Source: Candidatus Galligastranaerophilus faecipullorum (GTDB taxonomy: Bacteria > Cyanobacteriota > Vampirovibrionia > Gastranaerophilales > Gastranaerophilaceae). Taken from it: 64,000 nt of DNA. Both the position numbers and the translations under genes were made by a program. Location of the stretch: the NCBI GenBank assembly GCA_018713115.1, contig DVFS01000048.1, forward strand, positions 48,078 through 112,077, read 5' to 3'. Positions 1 to 8,290 of the stretch are shown in pieces. The notes under the pieces were generated by a model. The model saw nothing but the letters and a program-made list of their open reading frames with translations. It searched no databases and had not been told where the DNA came from. Numbering within the stretch: position 1 is the stretch's first letter; the number at the start of each line of letters is the position of its first letter.

Positions 1-2673
1 CACAAGGATAATGTTTGACATAATCCATGTTTCATAAACCTCTCTTGTATCGGCAAAGTCATTTTTCTTAGGGTGCTTTAAAAACTCCTGCAGGACGGGA
101 TTTACTTCGTTATTAACAATACTTGCAATTTCAGACCAGTTGCCAAGCTCAAGAAGCGCCTCGAGTTTTCTTGTTTTAATAAGTGCCCTTTGTAAATCCT
201 GCCTGGGTTTAGAATAAATCATAAGAACAGCATCAACCGTTTCAACAATTGCAGGGAAATTTTGAGCTATCTTGCAGCTTTGAATAAGATAACCGCTTAG
301 TTCCACAACTTTGCTCTCATCCCCTTTGTTTTGCGCGCATACTATGGCATTAGACAGATACTCCGCCGCTTCTTTGGGATTTTTGGCATATGTAAGTTTA
401 CCCAGGCGCTCGCAGATATTATTTTTTATGTAATCAAAATTAGGCAGTTTAACATCTTCAAGCAGAATAAGGCTTTGTTTCTGACACATGGTATAAAAAC
501 TTACATCGCCTATATATGAGGCAAGTTTAAGGCTCATTGTCCAGAGTTTAAAGGCAAGTTCTTTTTCGCCGGTAATCTGCGCCAGAAGCGAAGGTATAGC
601 AGGAGAAGATACTGTTCTTTTGCATATTTCATTAAGAAGCGCCTTGAGCGAATCCAGAATATCTTTATCTTCTTTTGCACATGCGTAAACATGTGACCAT
701 ACAAGAGAGTTTCTGAATTCAAAGATATTTTCGGTAATTCTTTTTATATAACCGATTTTTTCAAGGAAAGCGGCAACTTTCTCAAATTTCTCAAGCTCAA
801 GAGAAAAGACTTTTTCCATAAGAGATTTTGTAAATTTACCGCCGAGCATTGAAGATACCATCAGAAACTCATATTCAAAACGGTAATTGTCTTTCAAAAA
901 CTCAAAACGTTTGTTTAAAAGCTCGCTTAAGGAATTGAATATGTACATGGAATTTTGTTCTTTATCAAAAACAAATTCTTTATTTTGAAGGGTTACAACC
1001 TTTGTTTCGATAAGGTCATATAAAACCTGCTCGATATATGCAAAATTACCTCCGGCATTCATAATTATCTGATTTAGAACACCCTGCGGAAGTATATCGC
1101 AACTGCCGAGCCGGGATTTTATAAACTCTTTAACATCCGATGCTTCTTTCTGTGCCAGATTGATATTGAGGCAGGCGTTTTTGGGTAATTTGTCCGAATT
1201 AATATACATTGCTATCGCATGCTGGTTTCGATAGGTCAAAACAAGCTTTGCGCCAGATTTAAAATAATCGTTTTCAATCAAATATTTAATAAAATCAAAA
1301 GAAGTTTCATCGATAAGGTCAAAATCGTCAATTACAAGTGTGAGCTTGTTTTTAGACTTGAGATAAATAAGAATATCTTTTAAATCTTCAAAAGTTTTCT
1401 TTTTGTTTTCTAAAATATTCTCGTAATACGCCTCTTTTAAAGGGTAGGCTATATTTATGAGAGTATCTATTTTCTCCTGCGCGATATGTCCGGAAAGATT
1501 TTGCCCCAGAACGTTTTTAAGCTCCTGAACCCTTTTTTCATATCTGCTGGGTGCAAAAGAAAGATCAAAAAGCGAAAGGCAGACATCCTGAATAAGTCCC
1601 ATAGGTGTCACCTGTGTAAGTGCACAGCAATGACCCTTTAAAACTATATGCGGTTCGCCTTCAAGCCTTTTGTACATTGCTTCAAGCAGATGTGTCTTGC
1701 CGCAGCCTCTCGGTGCGTTTATCGAAATGGCTCTGATTTCGCTCCCGCCGTCATTTATGGCATCCAGTACCATTTCAAGTGCCACATCATCCCTTCTTGA
1801 CTCGCTTTGCGAGAAAACGGGCTTCTGGTCTAAAAACACCATTTTGTATGACTCGGGAGAAATTTTTATAAGCGGTATCTCTGATGAAAGCAGAGAATAC
1901 GCGTCCTCTGAGGTTATTATGTCTTTTTCTATACCGTAATTTAACTGTTTTGGCGAGCGCGCCGAAGTATACTCATCTTCTCTTAATACGGCAAATTTAT
2001 AGTTAATCCCTACACCGAGTGTTTCACTCAGAATATTGTTAAATTTTTCAAACTCCTGAGAAAAGAGCTTGACCTTGTCCAAAAATTTAAAATTTTTCGT
2101 ATGCGGAATTTTAAACACGACTACATGCGGATTTATAAACTCGCATGAAGTATTAAAGCCGAGTTTTACAGAGGTTTTAATATTTAAAACCACCTTTTGC
2201 CTGAACTCCTCATCCTTGTATTTTTCAAACAGATTTTCAAGATTAATAAAATCCACAAAAACTGCAAGTTTTGGCTGCACGGGAGCAGACGGTGCTTTTT
2301 TCACCCCTCGGGACTGTCCCGGTATTTTTTGCCTTACCTCTTCTTTTTTTTGTCCGGATTTAAAACTCTTACTTGTATCAGGCGCCACAGACTCTTTTTT
2401 ATCCGTATGCGACAGCTTTTGTCCGTCTGCACCCGAAACAGCCGTCTTGTCAAAAACATAAGAACATTTTCGACACTCCGGCGATGAGGCGTAGTTTGCA
2501 CTTCCGCATTTGGGGCAGAATTTAACAAACGCAAAACCGCAGACCGAACAGGAAGAAGAGCCTATACGGGTGTAATTTCCGCACCTGGGGCATTTAAACT
2601 TAAGTCTGAGGCCGCAGCTAGGGCACAGAACATCTTGAGCACTTACTTCAGTTTTGCACTTTGGACAAATCAC
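1..2673 (-). CDS. Zinc-ribbon / cyclase-like / AAA ATPase protein, 3' end outside window
   Basis: An open frame of 891 codons starts at GTG 2673 and runs off the window edge. A stop codon sits directly upstream, so GTG is the first usable start. Six CxxC pairs lie in residues 3-70 (C3/C6, C17/C20, C28/C31, C42/C45, C53/C56, C67/C70), enough for three zinc ribbons. A region around residues 125-230 resembles a degenerate class III nucleotidyl cyclase domain (AVFVDFINLENL near its start). A P-loop ATPase follows, with Walker A APRGCGKT near residue 323 and Walker B LTLVIDDFD, then a long helical tail. This is the architecture of cyclase-fused STAND/AAA_16 signalling ATPases. Cyclase activity is doubtful because the second metal Asp is not visible. 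The ligand and target are unknown. Confidence 0.75.
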   Translation of the reverse strand, partial: MICPKCKTEVSAQDVLCPSCGLRLKFKCPRCGNYTRIGSSSCSVCGFAFVKFCPKCGSANYASSPECRKCSYVFDKTAVSGADGQKLSHTDKKESVAPDTSKSFKSGQKKEEVRQKIPGQSRGVKKAPSAPVQPKLAVFVDFINLENLFEKYKDEEFRQKVVLNIKTSVKLGFNTSCEFINPHVVVFKIPHTKNFKFLDKVKLFSQEFEKFNNILSETLGVGINYKFAVLREDEYTSARSPKQLNYGIEKDIITSEDAYSLLSSEIPLIKISPESYKMVFLDQKPVFSQSESRRDDVALEMVLDAINDGGSEIRAISINAPRGCGKTHLLEAMYKRLEGEPHIVLKGHCCALTQVTPMGLIQDVCLSLFDLSFAPSRYEKRVQELKNVLGQNLSGHIAQEKIDTLINIAYPLKEAYYENILENKKKTFEDLKDILIYLKSKNKLTLVIDDFDLIDETSFDFIKYLIENDYFKSGAKLVLTYRNQHAIAMYINSDKLPKNACLNINLAQKEASDVKEFIKSRLGSCDILPQGVLNQIIMNAGGNFAYIEQVLYDLIETKVVTLQNKEFVFDKEQNSMYIFNSLSELLNKRFEFLKDNYRFEYEFLMVSSMLGGKFTKSLMEKVFSLELEKFEKVAAFLEKIGYIKRITENIFEFRNSLVWSHVYACAKEDKDILDSLKALLNEICKRTVSSPAIPSLLAQITGEKELAFKLWTMSLKLASYIGDVSFYTMCQKQSLILLEDVKLPNFDYIKNNICERLGKLTYAKNPKEAAEYLSNAIVCAQNKGDESKVVELSGYLIQSCKIAQNFPAIVETVDAVLMIYSKPRQDLQRALIKTRKLEALLELGNWSEIASIVNNEVNPVLQEFLKHPKKNDFADTREVYETWIMSNIILV

Positions 2674-2809
2674 TTATTTAAATCTCGTAAAATTTCGGAC
2701 AAATTTTAACAATATTTTACAATTATTATATATGAAATTTCATTTTAGTCCACAAAAGTACACAATAAATAGTCGATTTGTACCAGTTATTTTAAAAAAA
2801 AATAAAATG

Positions 2810-2818
2810 TGATATTAT
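2810..2818 (+). promoter_or_regulatory. Extended -10 promoter of pdxJ, leaderless geometry
   Basis: TGATATTAT at 2810-2818 is an extended -10 element (TG, one base, TATTAT). The predicted transcript start falls on or next to the ATG at 2825, and no Shine-Dalgarno or convincing -35 is seen. A leaderless mRNA is inferred. Confidence 0.45.
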
Positions 2819-2824
2819 TTGCAT

Positions 2825-3535
2825 ATGGAATTAGGAGTCAATATAGATCACGTAGCAACCTTAAGAAATGCCCGCGGCGGAGATGAGCCCGATGTGCTTG
2901 ATGCTGCAATAATTGCACAAAGAGCGGGAGCAAGCGCAATTACAATTCATTTAAGAGAAGACAGGCGCCACATCAAAGACTCGGATTTAGATTTAATTAA
3001 GAAAAACATAAAAACAAACATAAACCTTGAAATGGCTGCAACCGGAGAAATGCAGCAAATTGCAATTGCAAACAGACCCTACTCCTGCTGCATTGTTCCC
3101 GAAAAAAGACAGGAAGTCACAACCGAAGGCGGATTGGATGTCCACGGACAGGAAGAGTACATAAGGGATTTTATTAAACCTCTTCATCAGGCAGGCATTG
3201 TGGTCAGTCTTTTTATCGACCCCGATGAAAAACAGATTTTCTCTGCACACAAATGCAATGCAGATTTTATTGAACTGCACACCGGCGCCTATGCAAATGC
3301 TTTTAGCACGGAGTGTGAAAAAGAGGAATTTGAAAAATTAAAAACTGCAGCGGCGCTTGCCCAGAATCTGGGTTTAAAGGTTAATGCAGGCCACGGTCTT
3401 AATTATCAAAATGTCCACAGAATGCATGAAATTGAAGGGCTTATTGAACTTAATATCGGCCACAGCATTATTTCACGCGCCGTCTTTGTAGGTTTAGAGC
3501 AGGCAATAGAAGAGATGAAAGATTTAATCATCTAG
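2825..3535 (+). CDS. pdxJ: Pyridoxine 5'-phosphate synthase PdxJ
   Basis: The 236-residue protein matches PdxJ over its length. PdxJ condenses 1-deoxyxylulose 5-phosphate with 3-amino-2-oxopropyl phosphate to give pyridoxine 5'-phosphate in the DXP-dependent vitamin B6 pathway. The N-terminal LGVNIDHVATLRNARG, the HLREDRRHI segment, the ELHTGAYANAF segment and the C-terminal NIGHSIISRAVF are family landmarks. A TTG at 2819 lies in frame, but ATG 2825 fits the normal family start (Met shortly before LGVNIDH). It stands alone, divergent from the ATPase gene upstream. The next gene is a PLP-homeostasis protein, so B6 functions adjoin. Confidence 0.95.
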   Translation: MELGVNIDHVATLRNARGGDEPDVLDAAIIAQRAGASAITIHLREDRRHIKDSDLDLIKKNIKTNINLEMAATGEMQQIAIANRPYSCCIVPEKRQEVTTEGGLDVHGQEEYIRDFIKPLHQAGIVVSLFIDPDEKQIFSAHKCNADFIELHTGAYANAFSTECEKEEFEKLKTAAALAQNLGLKVNAGHGLNYQNVHRMHEIEGLIELNIGHSIISRAVFVGLEQAIEEMKDLII

Positions 3536-3740
3536 CCTGCGGTCAAAACCCCGCTAAAACAGTTGAGCGCATTTTTTGCATATCATGCATATGTATGATT
3601 TTTTTCTTGTAAAGCATTGTTAAGTGTTTTTTGGCCTATTATTAAGAAATATTACTACACATAAAACATGCTCAAATCATGTGCCCATGCATGTTTTAAC
3701 AAAAAGTGTATGCACAACAATCTGTTTACTCAACAAAATG

Positions 3741-3769
3741 TTGTCACACAGCTGCAAGTACAATATAAT
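3741..3769 (+). promoter_or_regulatory. Sigma-70 promoter of yggS-sepF
   Basis: TTGTCA (3741-3746) and a perfect TATAAT (3764-3769) are separated by exactly 17 bp. They lie about 40 bp before the yggS start, in a 273-bp AT-rich intergenic region. The predicted start site is near 3776. Confidence 0.75.
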
Positions 3770-3808
3770 AAAAAAGTCGTGCAAATGGCGCGAACGGGGA
3801 AATGATAA

Positions 3809-4465
3809 GTGAGCGAACAATCTGCCGTATCAAAAAATCTCAATCGTATATTGAAAATCATTAACGGAAGAGAAGTAAGGATAGTTGCGGTAACCAAGTA
3901 TTATGACTCATCAAAAATCAAAGAGGCATATTGCGCGGGATTAAGAGACTTTGCAGAGAGCAGAGCACTTGAAGCGGTTGAAAAAATCAGCAAATTAGAC
4001 GATGAAATTAAGTCAAAATCAACTTATCATTTTATTGGACATTTACAAACGAATAAAGTCAAACATGTCGTGGGTAATTTTGAATATATCCACAGTGTAG
4101 ACACGCTTAAAGTAGCTCGGGAGATAGCAAAATACGCGGCAGAAAAGAACATTGTCCAGAAGATTCTGATACAGGTTAACAATGCCTCTGAAGAATCAAA
4201 ATTCGGAATTGCACCTTCACAGTTGGATAGTTTAATTAAAGAAATCACAAAGTTTGATTCTCTTGAAATTGAGGGGCTTATGAATATTGCACCCCTTTTA
4301 AATGACGGGAAAGAACTCGGGAGGCTGTTTTCACAGATGAGAGAACTCAAGGAAAGATACGGCTTTAGGGAACTCTCTATGGGAATGAGCAATGACTTCA
4401 AGATAGCGCTTGATGAAGGCGCAACAATGATAAGATTAGGAAGAATACTGTTTGAAAATTCATAA
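3809..4465 (+). CDS. yggS: PLP homeostasis protein YggS/PipY
   Basis: This 218-residue protein belongs to the YggS/PROSC/PipY family, PLP-binding TIM-barrel proteins that buffer free pyridoxal phosphate and have no known catalysis. The PLP-binding lysine lies in VAVTK. HFIGHLQTNKVKHV, SMGMSNDF and the C-terminal IRLGRILF are family signatures. The start is GTG 3809 behind a GGGGA Shine-Dalgarno. It is followed after 15 bp by sepF, the same order as cyanobacterial pipY-sepF. No pipX homologue lies upstream here. Confidence 0.93.
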   Translation: MSEQSAVSKNLNRILKIINGREVRIVAVTKYYDSSKIKEAYCAGLRDFAESRALEAVEKISKLDDEIKSKSTYHFIGHLQTNKVKHVVGNFEYIHSVDTLKVAREIAKYAAEKNIVQKILIQVNNASEESKFGIAPSQLDSLIKEITKFDSLEIEGLMNIAPLLNDGKELGRLFSQMRELKERYGFRELSMGMSNDFKIALDEGATMIRLGRILFENS

Positions 4466-4480
4466 AAGGAGGAAAAGAAA

Positions 4481-4975
4481 TTGGCAGGCATAGGAGAAAA
4501 ATTTAAGTTTTTATACAACTTATTCGGTTTTGACAATCCGGATGAAAATGAATTCGGAGAGTTAAACGACGAATACGAAAACGAGTATGAAACAGACGGT
4601 ACAAACGTACTTAAACGCAATTTTGAAGCGCAAAGTCCTATGGAAACAAGAGAACGCGGCAACTTAAGAGTTTTGCACGGCGCTAACAGAGGATATGAAG
4701 TAATTGTTTTTGAACCCAGAGCATTCAACGAATCAATCAATATTGTAGAAGCACTTAAATCAAGAAAGACAGTTATCCTTAACCTGCAATTACTTGACAG
4801 AGAACAATCTCAAAGAATCGTTGACTTCTTATGCGGCTGCACACATGCTCTTGACGGCTCACAAAGAAAAATCGGCGAATTTGTCTTCATCTTTACTCCT
4901 TCTAATATAAACATTTCACAGGAAGTGGTAAATTCAAAATTATCAAGGGACGCCATCTGGACTGCAAGCAACTAG
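4481..4975 (+). CDS. sepF: Cell division protein SepF
   Basis: The 164-residue protein has an N-terminal amphipathic stretch (GIGEKFKFLYNLFGF), an acidic linker at residues 18-50, and a C-terminal SepF domain containing EALKSRKTVILNLQLLD and VDFLCGCTHALDG. SepF tethers FtsZ to the membrane during division in Gram-positive bacteria and Cyanobacteria. The TTG start at 4481 is set by an excellent GGAGG at 4468-4472, 8 nt upstream. It is co-transcribed with yggS, and a terminator overlaps its last codons. Confidence 0.92.
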   Translation: MAGIGEKFKFLYNLFGFDNPDENEFGELNDEYENEYETDGTNVLKRNFEAQSPMETRERGNLRVLHGANRGYEVIVFEPRAFNESINIVEALKSRKTVILNLQLLDREQSQRIVDFLCGCTHALDGSQRKIGEFVFIFTPSNINISQEVVNSKLSRDAIWTASN

Positions 4976-4991
4976 TCCGCGGCGTCTTTTT
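4949..4991 (+). terminator. Intrinsic terminator overlapping the sepF 3' end
   Basis: GACGCC (4949-4954) pairs with GGCGTC (4981-4986), with an inner GGACT/AGTCC stem, followed by a T run. The 5' arm lies inside the sepF coding sequence. Confidence 0.75.
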
Positions 4992-5018
4992 ATACGGAGA
5001 AAAATAGAGAGAGATTTT

Positions 5019-5043
5019 AGCACACCCCCAAGGTGTGCTTTTT
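5019..5043 (+). terminator. Second intrinsic terminator after sepF
   Basis: AGCACACC (5019-5026) pairs with GGTGTGCT (5032-5039) around a 5-nt loop, followed by TTTT. It gives tandem termination between the sepF and acpP units. Confidence 0.8.
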
Positions 5044-5167
5044 ATTGTCATGGAATAAATTGTAAAAAAAATTAACAATTATCGGGCGTCCGACAGGGAA
5101 GCCGTTGTACTTAAAGCGCCCGTGCTGCAAGGGAAAGAGAAATAACGTAAATTTTAAAGTTTATAAT

Positions 5168-5196
5168 TTGCAAAATATTCATGTGCCCTGTATAAT
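5168..5196 (+). promoter_or_regulatory. Promoter of acpP
   Basis: TTGCAA (5168-5173), a 17-bp spacer and a perfect TATAAT (5191-5196) lie 40 bp before the acpP start. The upstream stretch 5044-5167 has no gene. It holds a possible GGGCG/CGCCC pairing that I cannot assign. Confidence 0.65.
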
Positions 5197-5236
5197 CAAT
5201 AAAGTAAGTTAGTTAGTATTATAAATTGAGGTAAAA

Positions 5237-5467
5237 ATGAGCACATTAGAAAGAGTTAAAAAAGTTGTAGTTGACCAATTAAGCGTTGATGAAAATTTAG
5301 TTACACCGCAAGCAAGCTTCACAGGCGATTTGGGTGCAGACTCATTGGATACAGTTGAATTGGTAATGGCTTTTGAAGAAGAATTCGGATGCGAAATCCC
5401 CGATGAAGAAGCCGAAAAAATTGCAACCGTTCAGGACGCTGTAGATTATATCGATTCTCATTCATAG
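5237..5467 (+). CDS. acpP: Acyl carrier protein
   Basis: This 76-residue acidic protein is a standard AcpP. Ser36 in [18 protein letters not shown] is the 4'-phosphopantetheine attachment site. The four-helix ACP length and the ending [10 protein letters not shown] are typical. It carries growing acyl chains in type II fatty acid synthesis. fabF follows 91 bp downstream, the common acpP-fabF order. A hairpin between the two genes may make acpP mRNA more abundant than fabF mRNA. Confidence 0.97.
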   Translation: MSTLERVKKVVVDQLSVDENLVTPQASFTGDLGADSLDTVELVMAFEEEFGCEIPDEEAEKIATVQDAVDYIDSHS

Positions 5468-5496
5468 TTAAAATTTGAGACACGAGATTCATTTGC

Positions 5497-5536
5497 AAAA
5501 AAGTTGCAATGAGATAGTATCAACTTGTAACTTTTT
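5497..5536 (+). terminator. Possible attenuator between acpP and fabF
   Basis: AAAAAGTTGC (5498-5507) can pair with GTAACTTTTT (5527-5536) with one mismatch. The 3' arm itself supplies a T tract. Partial termination here would favour acpP over fabF, and no separate fabF promoter was obvious. Confidence 0.45.
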
Positions 5537-5558
5537 GTTTTGAAAGTTTAAGGAAGAA

Positions 5559-6821
5559 ATGATGGAGAACAGGAAAAGAAGAGTAGTAGTAACTGGTATC
5601 GGAATGGCAACACCTTACGGTTTCGGAGCCAAGAAGTTCTGGGACAGTATTTTGGAGGGCAAGAGTGCTATAAGCACTATTGAGAGGATTCCTCTTGAGG
5701 GCCACAGTGTGCATATTGCAGGCGAAATAAAGGATTTTGACTCCTGGGGAAAACTCGAGCCCAAAGACGCAAAAAGAATGGATCGCTTTACCCAATATGC
5801 AGTTGTTGCAGCCGATGAGGCCGTAAGCGACGCAGGCATAGATGAAAATTGCACAGACCCCTACAGATACGGAGTTATTGTAGGCTCTGCCGCAGGCGGT
5901 TTTGATACCTTTGAAAAACAGCACCACAACATTTTGGAAAAAGGCCCTACAAAATGCTCTCCTTTTACGGTTCCTATGCTGATTGCGGATATGGGCGCAG
6001 GAAGAATCTCAATGCGCCACCATGCAAAAGGTGTTAATAAAGCAATTGTTACGGCCTGTGCTACATCAGCCCACTGTGTGGGCGACGCTTTCCGTACAAT
6101 TCAGTACAACGATGCGGATATAATCATAGCCGGCGGTTCGGAAGCCGTTATCACAACTCTGGGTATCGGAGCATTTACTTCCGCAAGGACCCTTTCAAAA
6201 AGAAATGACGCCCCCGAAAAGGCTTCCCGCCCTTACGACAAAGACCGCGACGGTTTTGTAATGTCCGAGGGTGCGGCAATTATAGTTCTTGAAGAACTTG
6301 AACATGCTAAAAAAAGAGGTGCTAAAATCTACGCTGAAATCGTAGGGTATGGTCAAACTGCAGATGCATATGACATTGTGGCACCCGATCCTACAGGGGC
6401 AGGTGCCGCCAAGGCTATGGAGTTTGCCGTTAAAGATGCAAACATTAAACCCGAAGAGGTTGACTATGTTAATGCTCACGGTACAAGCACAGGACTGGGT
6501 GACATTGCCGAGTCAAAAGCCATTGCAAGAGTTTTTGGCGACCTTGATACAAATAAAAACCTTAAGGTTTCTTCAACCAAAAGTATGCATGGCCATATGC
6601 TTGGTGCGACAGGTGCAGCCGAGTCTATCGTATGTATAAAGGCTCTAAAGGAAGGTATTGTACCTCCTACAATAAATCTTGATAATCAGGATCCCGAGGT
6701 TGCAAACCTTAATTATGTGCCCCACAAAGCAGTTAAGGCTAATATTAAGTACGCCCTGACAAACTCTTTTGGCTTTGGCGGACACAATGCATCGCTGCTG
6801 TTTAAAAAATACGAAGATTAA
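5559..6821 (+). CDS. fabF: 3-oxoacyl-ACP synthase II (FabF)
   Basis: The 420-residue protein is KAS II, which elongates acyl-ACP by condensation with malonyl-ACP. The catalytic triad is visible: Cys167 in TACATSAH, His307 in NAHGTST and His346 in KSMHGHMLGATGA. The C-terminal NSFGFGGHNAS is also typical. Length and domain order are normal. The start ATG 5559 has an AAGGAAG Shine-Dalgarno. ATG 5562 would also be possible. It lies directly upstream of tRNA-Leu, the integration site of the mobile element. Confidence 0.96.
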   Translation: MMENRKRRVVVTGIGMATPYGFGAKKFWDSILEGKSAISTIERIPLEGHSVHIAGEIKDFDSWGKLEPKDAKRMDRFTQYAVVAADEAVSDAGIDENCTDPYRYGVIVGSAAGGFDTFEKQHHNILEKGPTKCSPFTVPMLIADMGAGRISMRHHAKGVNKAIVTACATSAHCVGDAFRTIQYNDADIIIAGGSEAVITTLGIGAFTSARTLSKRNDAPEKASRPYDKDRDGFVMSEGAAIIVLEELEHAKKRGAKIYAEIVGYGQTADAYDIVAPDPTGAGAAKAMEFAVKDANIKPEEVDYVNAHGTSTGLGDIAESKAIARVFGDLDTNKNLKVSSTKSMHGHMLGATGAAESIVCIKALKEGIVPPTINLDNQDPEVANLNYVPHKAVKANIKYALTNSFGFGGHNASLLFKKYED

Positions 6822-6850
6822 TTGACAAGCACATATTTCTTTGATAATTT
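6822..6850 (+). promoter_or_regulatory. Candidate promoter of tRNA-Leu
   Basis: A perfect TTGACA (6822-6827) starts one base after the fabF stop codon. With 17-bp spacing the -10 would be TAATTT (6845-6850). A 15-bp spacing gives GATAAT instead. Confidence 0.4.
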
Positions 6851-6896
6851 TAAATAGCTGACAGGTAAAATTGATAATTAAATATTTCATAAAAAT

Positions 6897-6977
6897 GTCG
6901 ACGTGGCGGAATGGTAGACGCGCATGCTTGAGGTGCATGTGGGGAGACCTGTGGGGGTTCAAGTCCCCCCGTCGACA
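6897..6977 (+). tRNA. tRNA-Leu (anticodon GAG)
   Basis: The acceptor arms GTCGACG and CGTCGAC pair over 7 bp. The anticodon stem CATGC/GCATG encloses TTGAGGT with anticodon GAG. A long variable arm fits a class II leucine tRNA, and the T arm GGGGGTTCAAGTCCCCC is present. The CCA end is not encoded. Its 3' end is the integration site of the island, which restores the tRNA sequence. Confidence 0.93.
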
Positions 6978-6979
6978 TT
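6957..6979 (+). repeat. attL core (tRNA-Leu 3' end)
   Basis: This 23-bp core begins GTTCAAGTCCCCCC and ends GTCGACATT. It is identical to 23437-23459. It includes the tRNA T-loop, the 3' acceptor strand and two bases beyond the discriminator. Confidence 0.92.
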
Positions 6980-7012
6980 ACTTAAACCCAAGCTGGACAG
7001 CGTTTTGGATTT

Positions 7013-7036
7013 AACTATGTACTCAACTATGTACTC
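7013..7036 (+). repeat. Left arm-type integrase sites
   Basis: AACTATGTACTC occurs twice, perfectly and in tandem, at 7013-7024 and 7025-7036. This is between attL and the integrase stop codon. A near-identical pair lies inside attR. These are inferred arm-type binding sites for the integrase N-terminal domain. Confidence 0.65.
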
Positions 7037-7041
7037 ATTTT

Positions 7042-8076
7042 TTAATACCCCTCTAAAATTTCCATCGCTGCAATTTTATTTGTATAGCTATTATCCAAAT
7101 ATTTTCGTGTAACAAGTGGTGTTGAATGTGCCATATAGCTTTGAATTTCATGTATTGGAACACAAGCTTGAGCCATACGAGTCCCAGCAGTGTGTCTAAA
7201 TCCATTCCAACCATAGTATTTAACATTTGCTAACGCACAAGATTCTTTAAGCTTATTTTCTAAGGTTTTTTCACTACGTGGAGTTTTTCTTGATTTATTG
7301 ATAAATACATATTCTGTATCGTTATCATCAAAATTTCTTGCAATAATTTCTTTTAGCTTTTTACCCATAGGCAATTCTATGGCTTTTCTACTTTTAGAGT
7401 GTTCACAAGGAACTATGATTTTATTGCGTTCCCAATCAACCCAATCTTTATTAAACAGACGGATATTTGCTCTTCTTAATGACGTAATTAAAGCACAATC
7501 TATCATATCAACAAGCCAGAGTGGAGAAACTTTTTTAATAGCTAAAATCTCATTTTTGTTCCAAAATTTAAAATTCTGTTGGTTATATAACCCTAATTTT
7601 TTAACTTTAGAACAAGGATTCTTTAGAAGAATTTCATCGTCCATTGCAATATTATACATTTTAGATAGAGCACTAATGTATCTATCGATAGTAGTGTCTT
7701 TGTGTTTTTTTACGGTTCTGCAATAATTTATAAGTCTATCAATATCGCTTCTTTTAATATCTACTGCTGGTGTTGTAATGCCAAAATATTCATTAAAGAA
7801 TTTAACTTTAGACCTTACATGCTTTATATCCCCATTCTTTGCAAGGGTGTATTGTTTGTATTTTTCACCCAATACACCTATTGTTATGACTTTATCATTA
7901 GATAGCTTTTCTTTATTTCTTAATTCGGCTTTTAAATTAGCAACATAAGCAAGAGCTTTTTCTCTTGAGTAACAGTTCTTACAAGCACCCTGATATTGCA
8001 CTCCTGCCACTGTTATTTTATAAGAATAACCGCCACGCTTGTCTTTTCTGATATTGTTTTTATATTTACCAGCCAT
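7042..8076 (-). CDS. int: Tyrosine recombinase/integrase
   Basis: This 344-residue phage-type integrase has an N-terminal arm-binding region (about 1-60), a SAM-like core-binding domain (about 65-165) and a C-terminal catalytic domain. Catalytic residues visible are Arg201 or Arg202 (TSLRRANI), Lys227 region, Arg294 (GFRHTAG), His317 (YMAHS) and nucleophile Tyr326 (TRKYLDN). The usual HxxR His is Asn291, an accepted variation in some integrases. It reads towards the tRNA and ends 62 bp from attL. The excisionase gene lies 9 bp upstream on the same strand, so both come from the switch promoter at 8314-8342. Confidence 0.95.
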   Translation of the reverse strand: MAGKYKNNIRKDKRGGYSYKITVAGVQYQGACKNCYSREKALAYVANLKAELRNKEKLSNDKVITIGVLGEKYKQYTLAKNGDIKHVRSKVKFFNEYFGITTPAVDIKRSDIDRLINYCRTVKKHKDTTIDRYISALSKMYNIAMDDEILLKNPCSKVKKLGLYNQQNFKFWNKNEILAIKKVSPLWLVDMIDCALITSLRRANIRLFNKDWVDWERNKIIVPCEHSKSRKAIELPMGKKLKEIIARNFDDNDTEYVFINKSRKTPRSEKTLENKLKESCALANVKYYGWNGFRHTAGTRMAQACVPIHEIQSYMAHSTPLVTRKYLDNSYTNKIAAMEILEGY

Positions 8077-8085
8077 AATTGAACC

Positions 8086-8259
8086 TTATGACGCAAGAAA
8101 AACTTTAATTTCATCAATTTTAACGTACCAAATTGAACCAATTTGTTTGAAACAATTCGCTGGTATTGTTCCGTTGTTTTTCCAATCATAAATCGTGCTT
8201 ACGCCTCGACCAATGGCTTTTGCAAATTCTTTAATTGTCATAATGTTGAACATATTCAT
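8086..8259 (-). CDS. xis: Excisionase-like MerR/AlpA-type HTH protein
   Basis: The protein is 57 residues from ATG 8259, chosen because GAAAGGAT lies just upstream. The longer frame begins at 8325 inside the promoter. It has the winged-helix pattern of Xis/AlpA proteins: TIKEFAKAIGRGVSTIYDWKN, then GTIPANCFKQIGSIWYVKIDEI. Such proteins bind near att sites and bias the integrase towards excision, or act as transcriptional activators. It is located immediately upstream of int in the same transcript and is controlled by the GAAC-N2-GTTC operators. Confidence 0.8.
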   Translation of the reverse strand: MNMFNIMTIKEFAKAIGRGVSTIYDWKNNGTIPANCFKQIGSIWYVKIDEIKVFLAS

Positions 8260-8290
8260 AAATATCCTTTCTTTTTTTGTACATCTTTTA

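Noticed and set aside
5044-5167. Riboswitch before acpP from GGGCG/CGCCC pairing
   Set aside because: Only one short pairing is seen, it lies upstream of the acpP promoter and thus outside the transcript, and no known aptamer motif is present.
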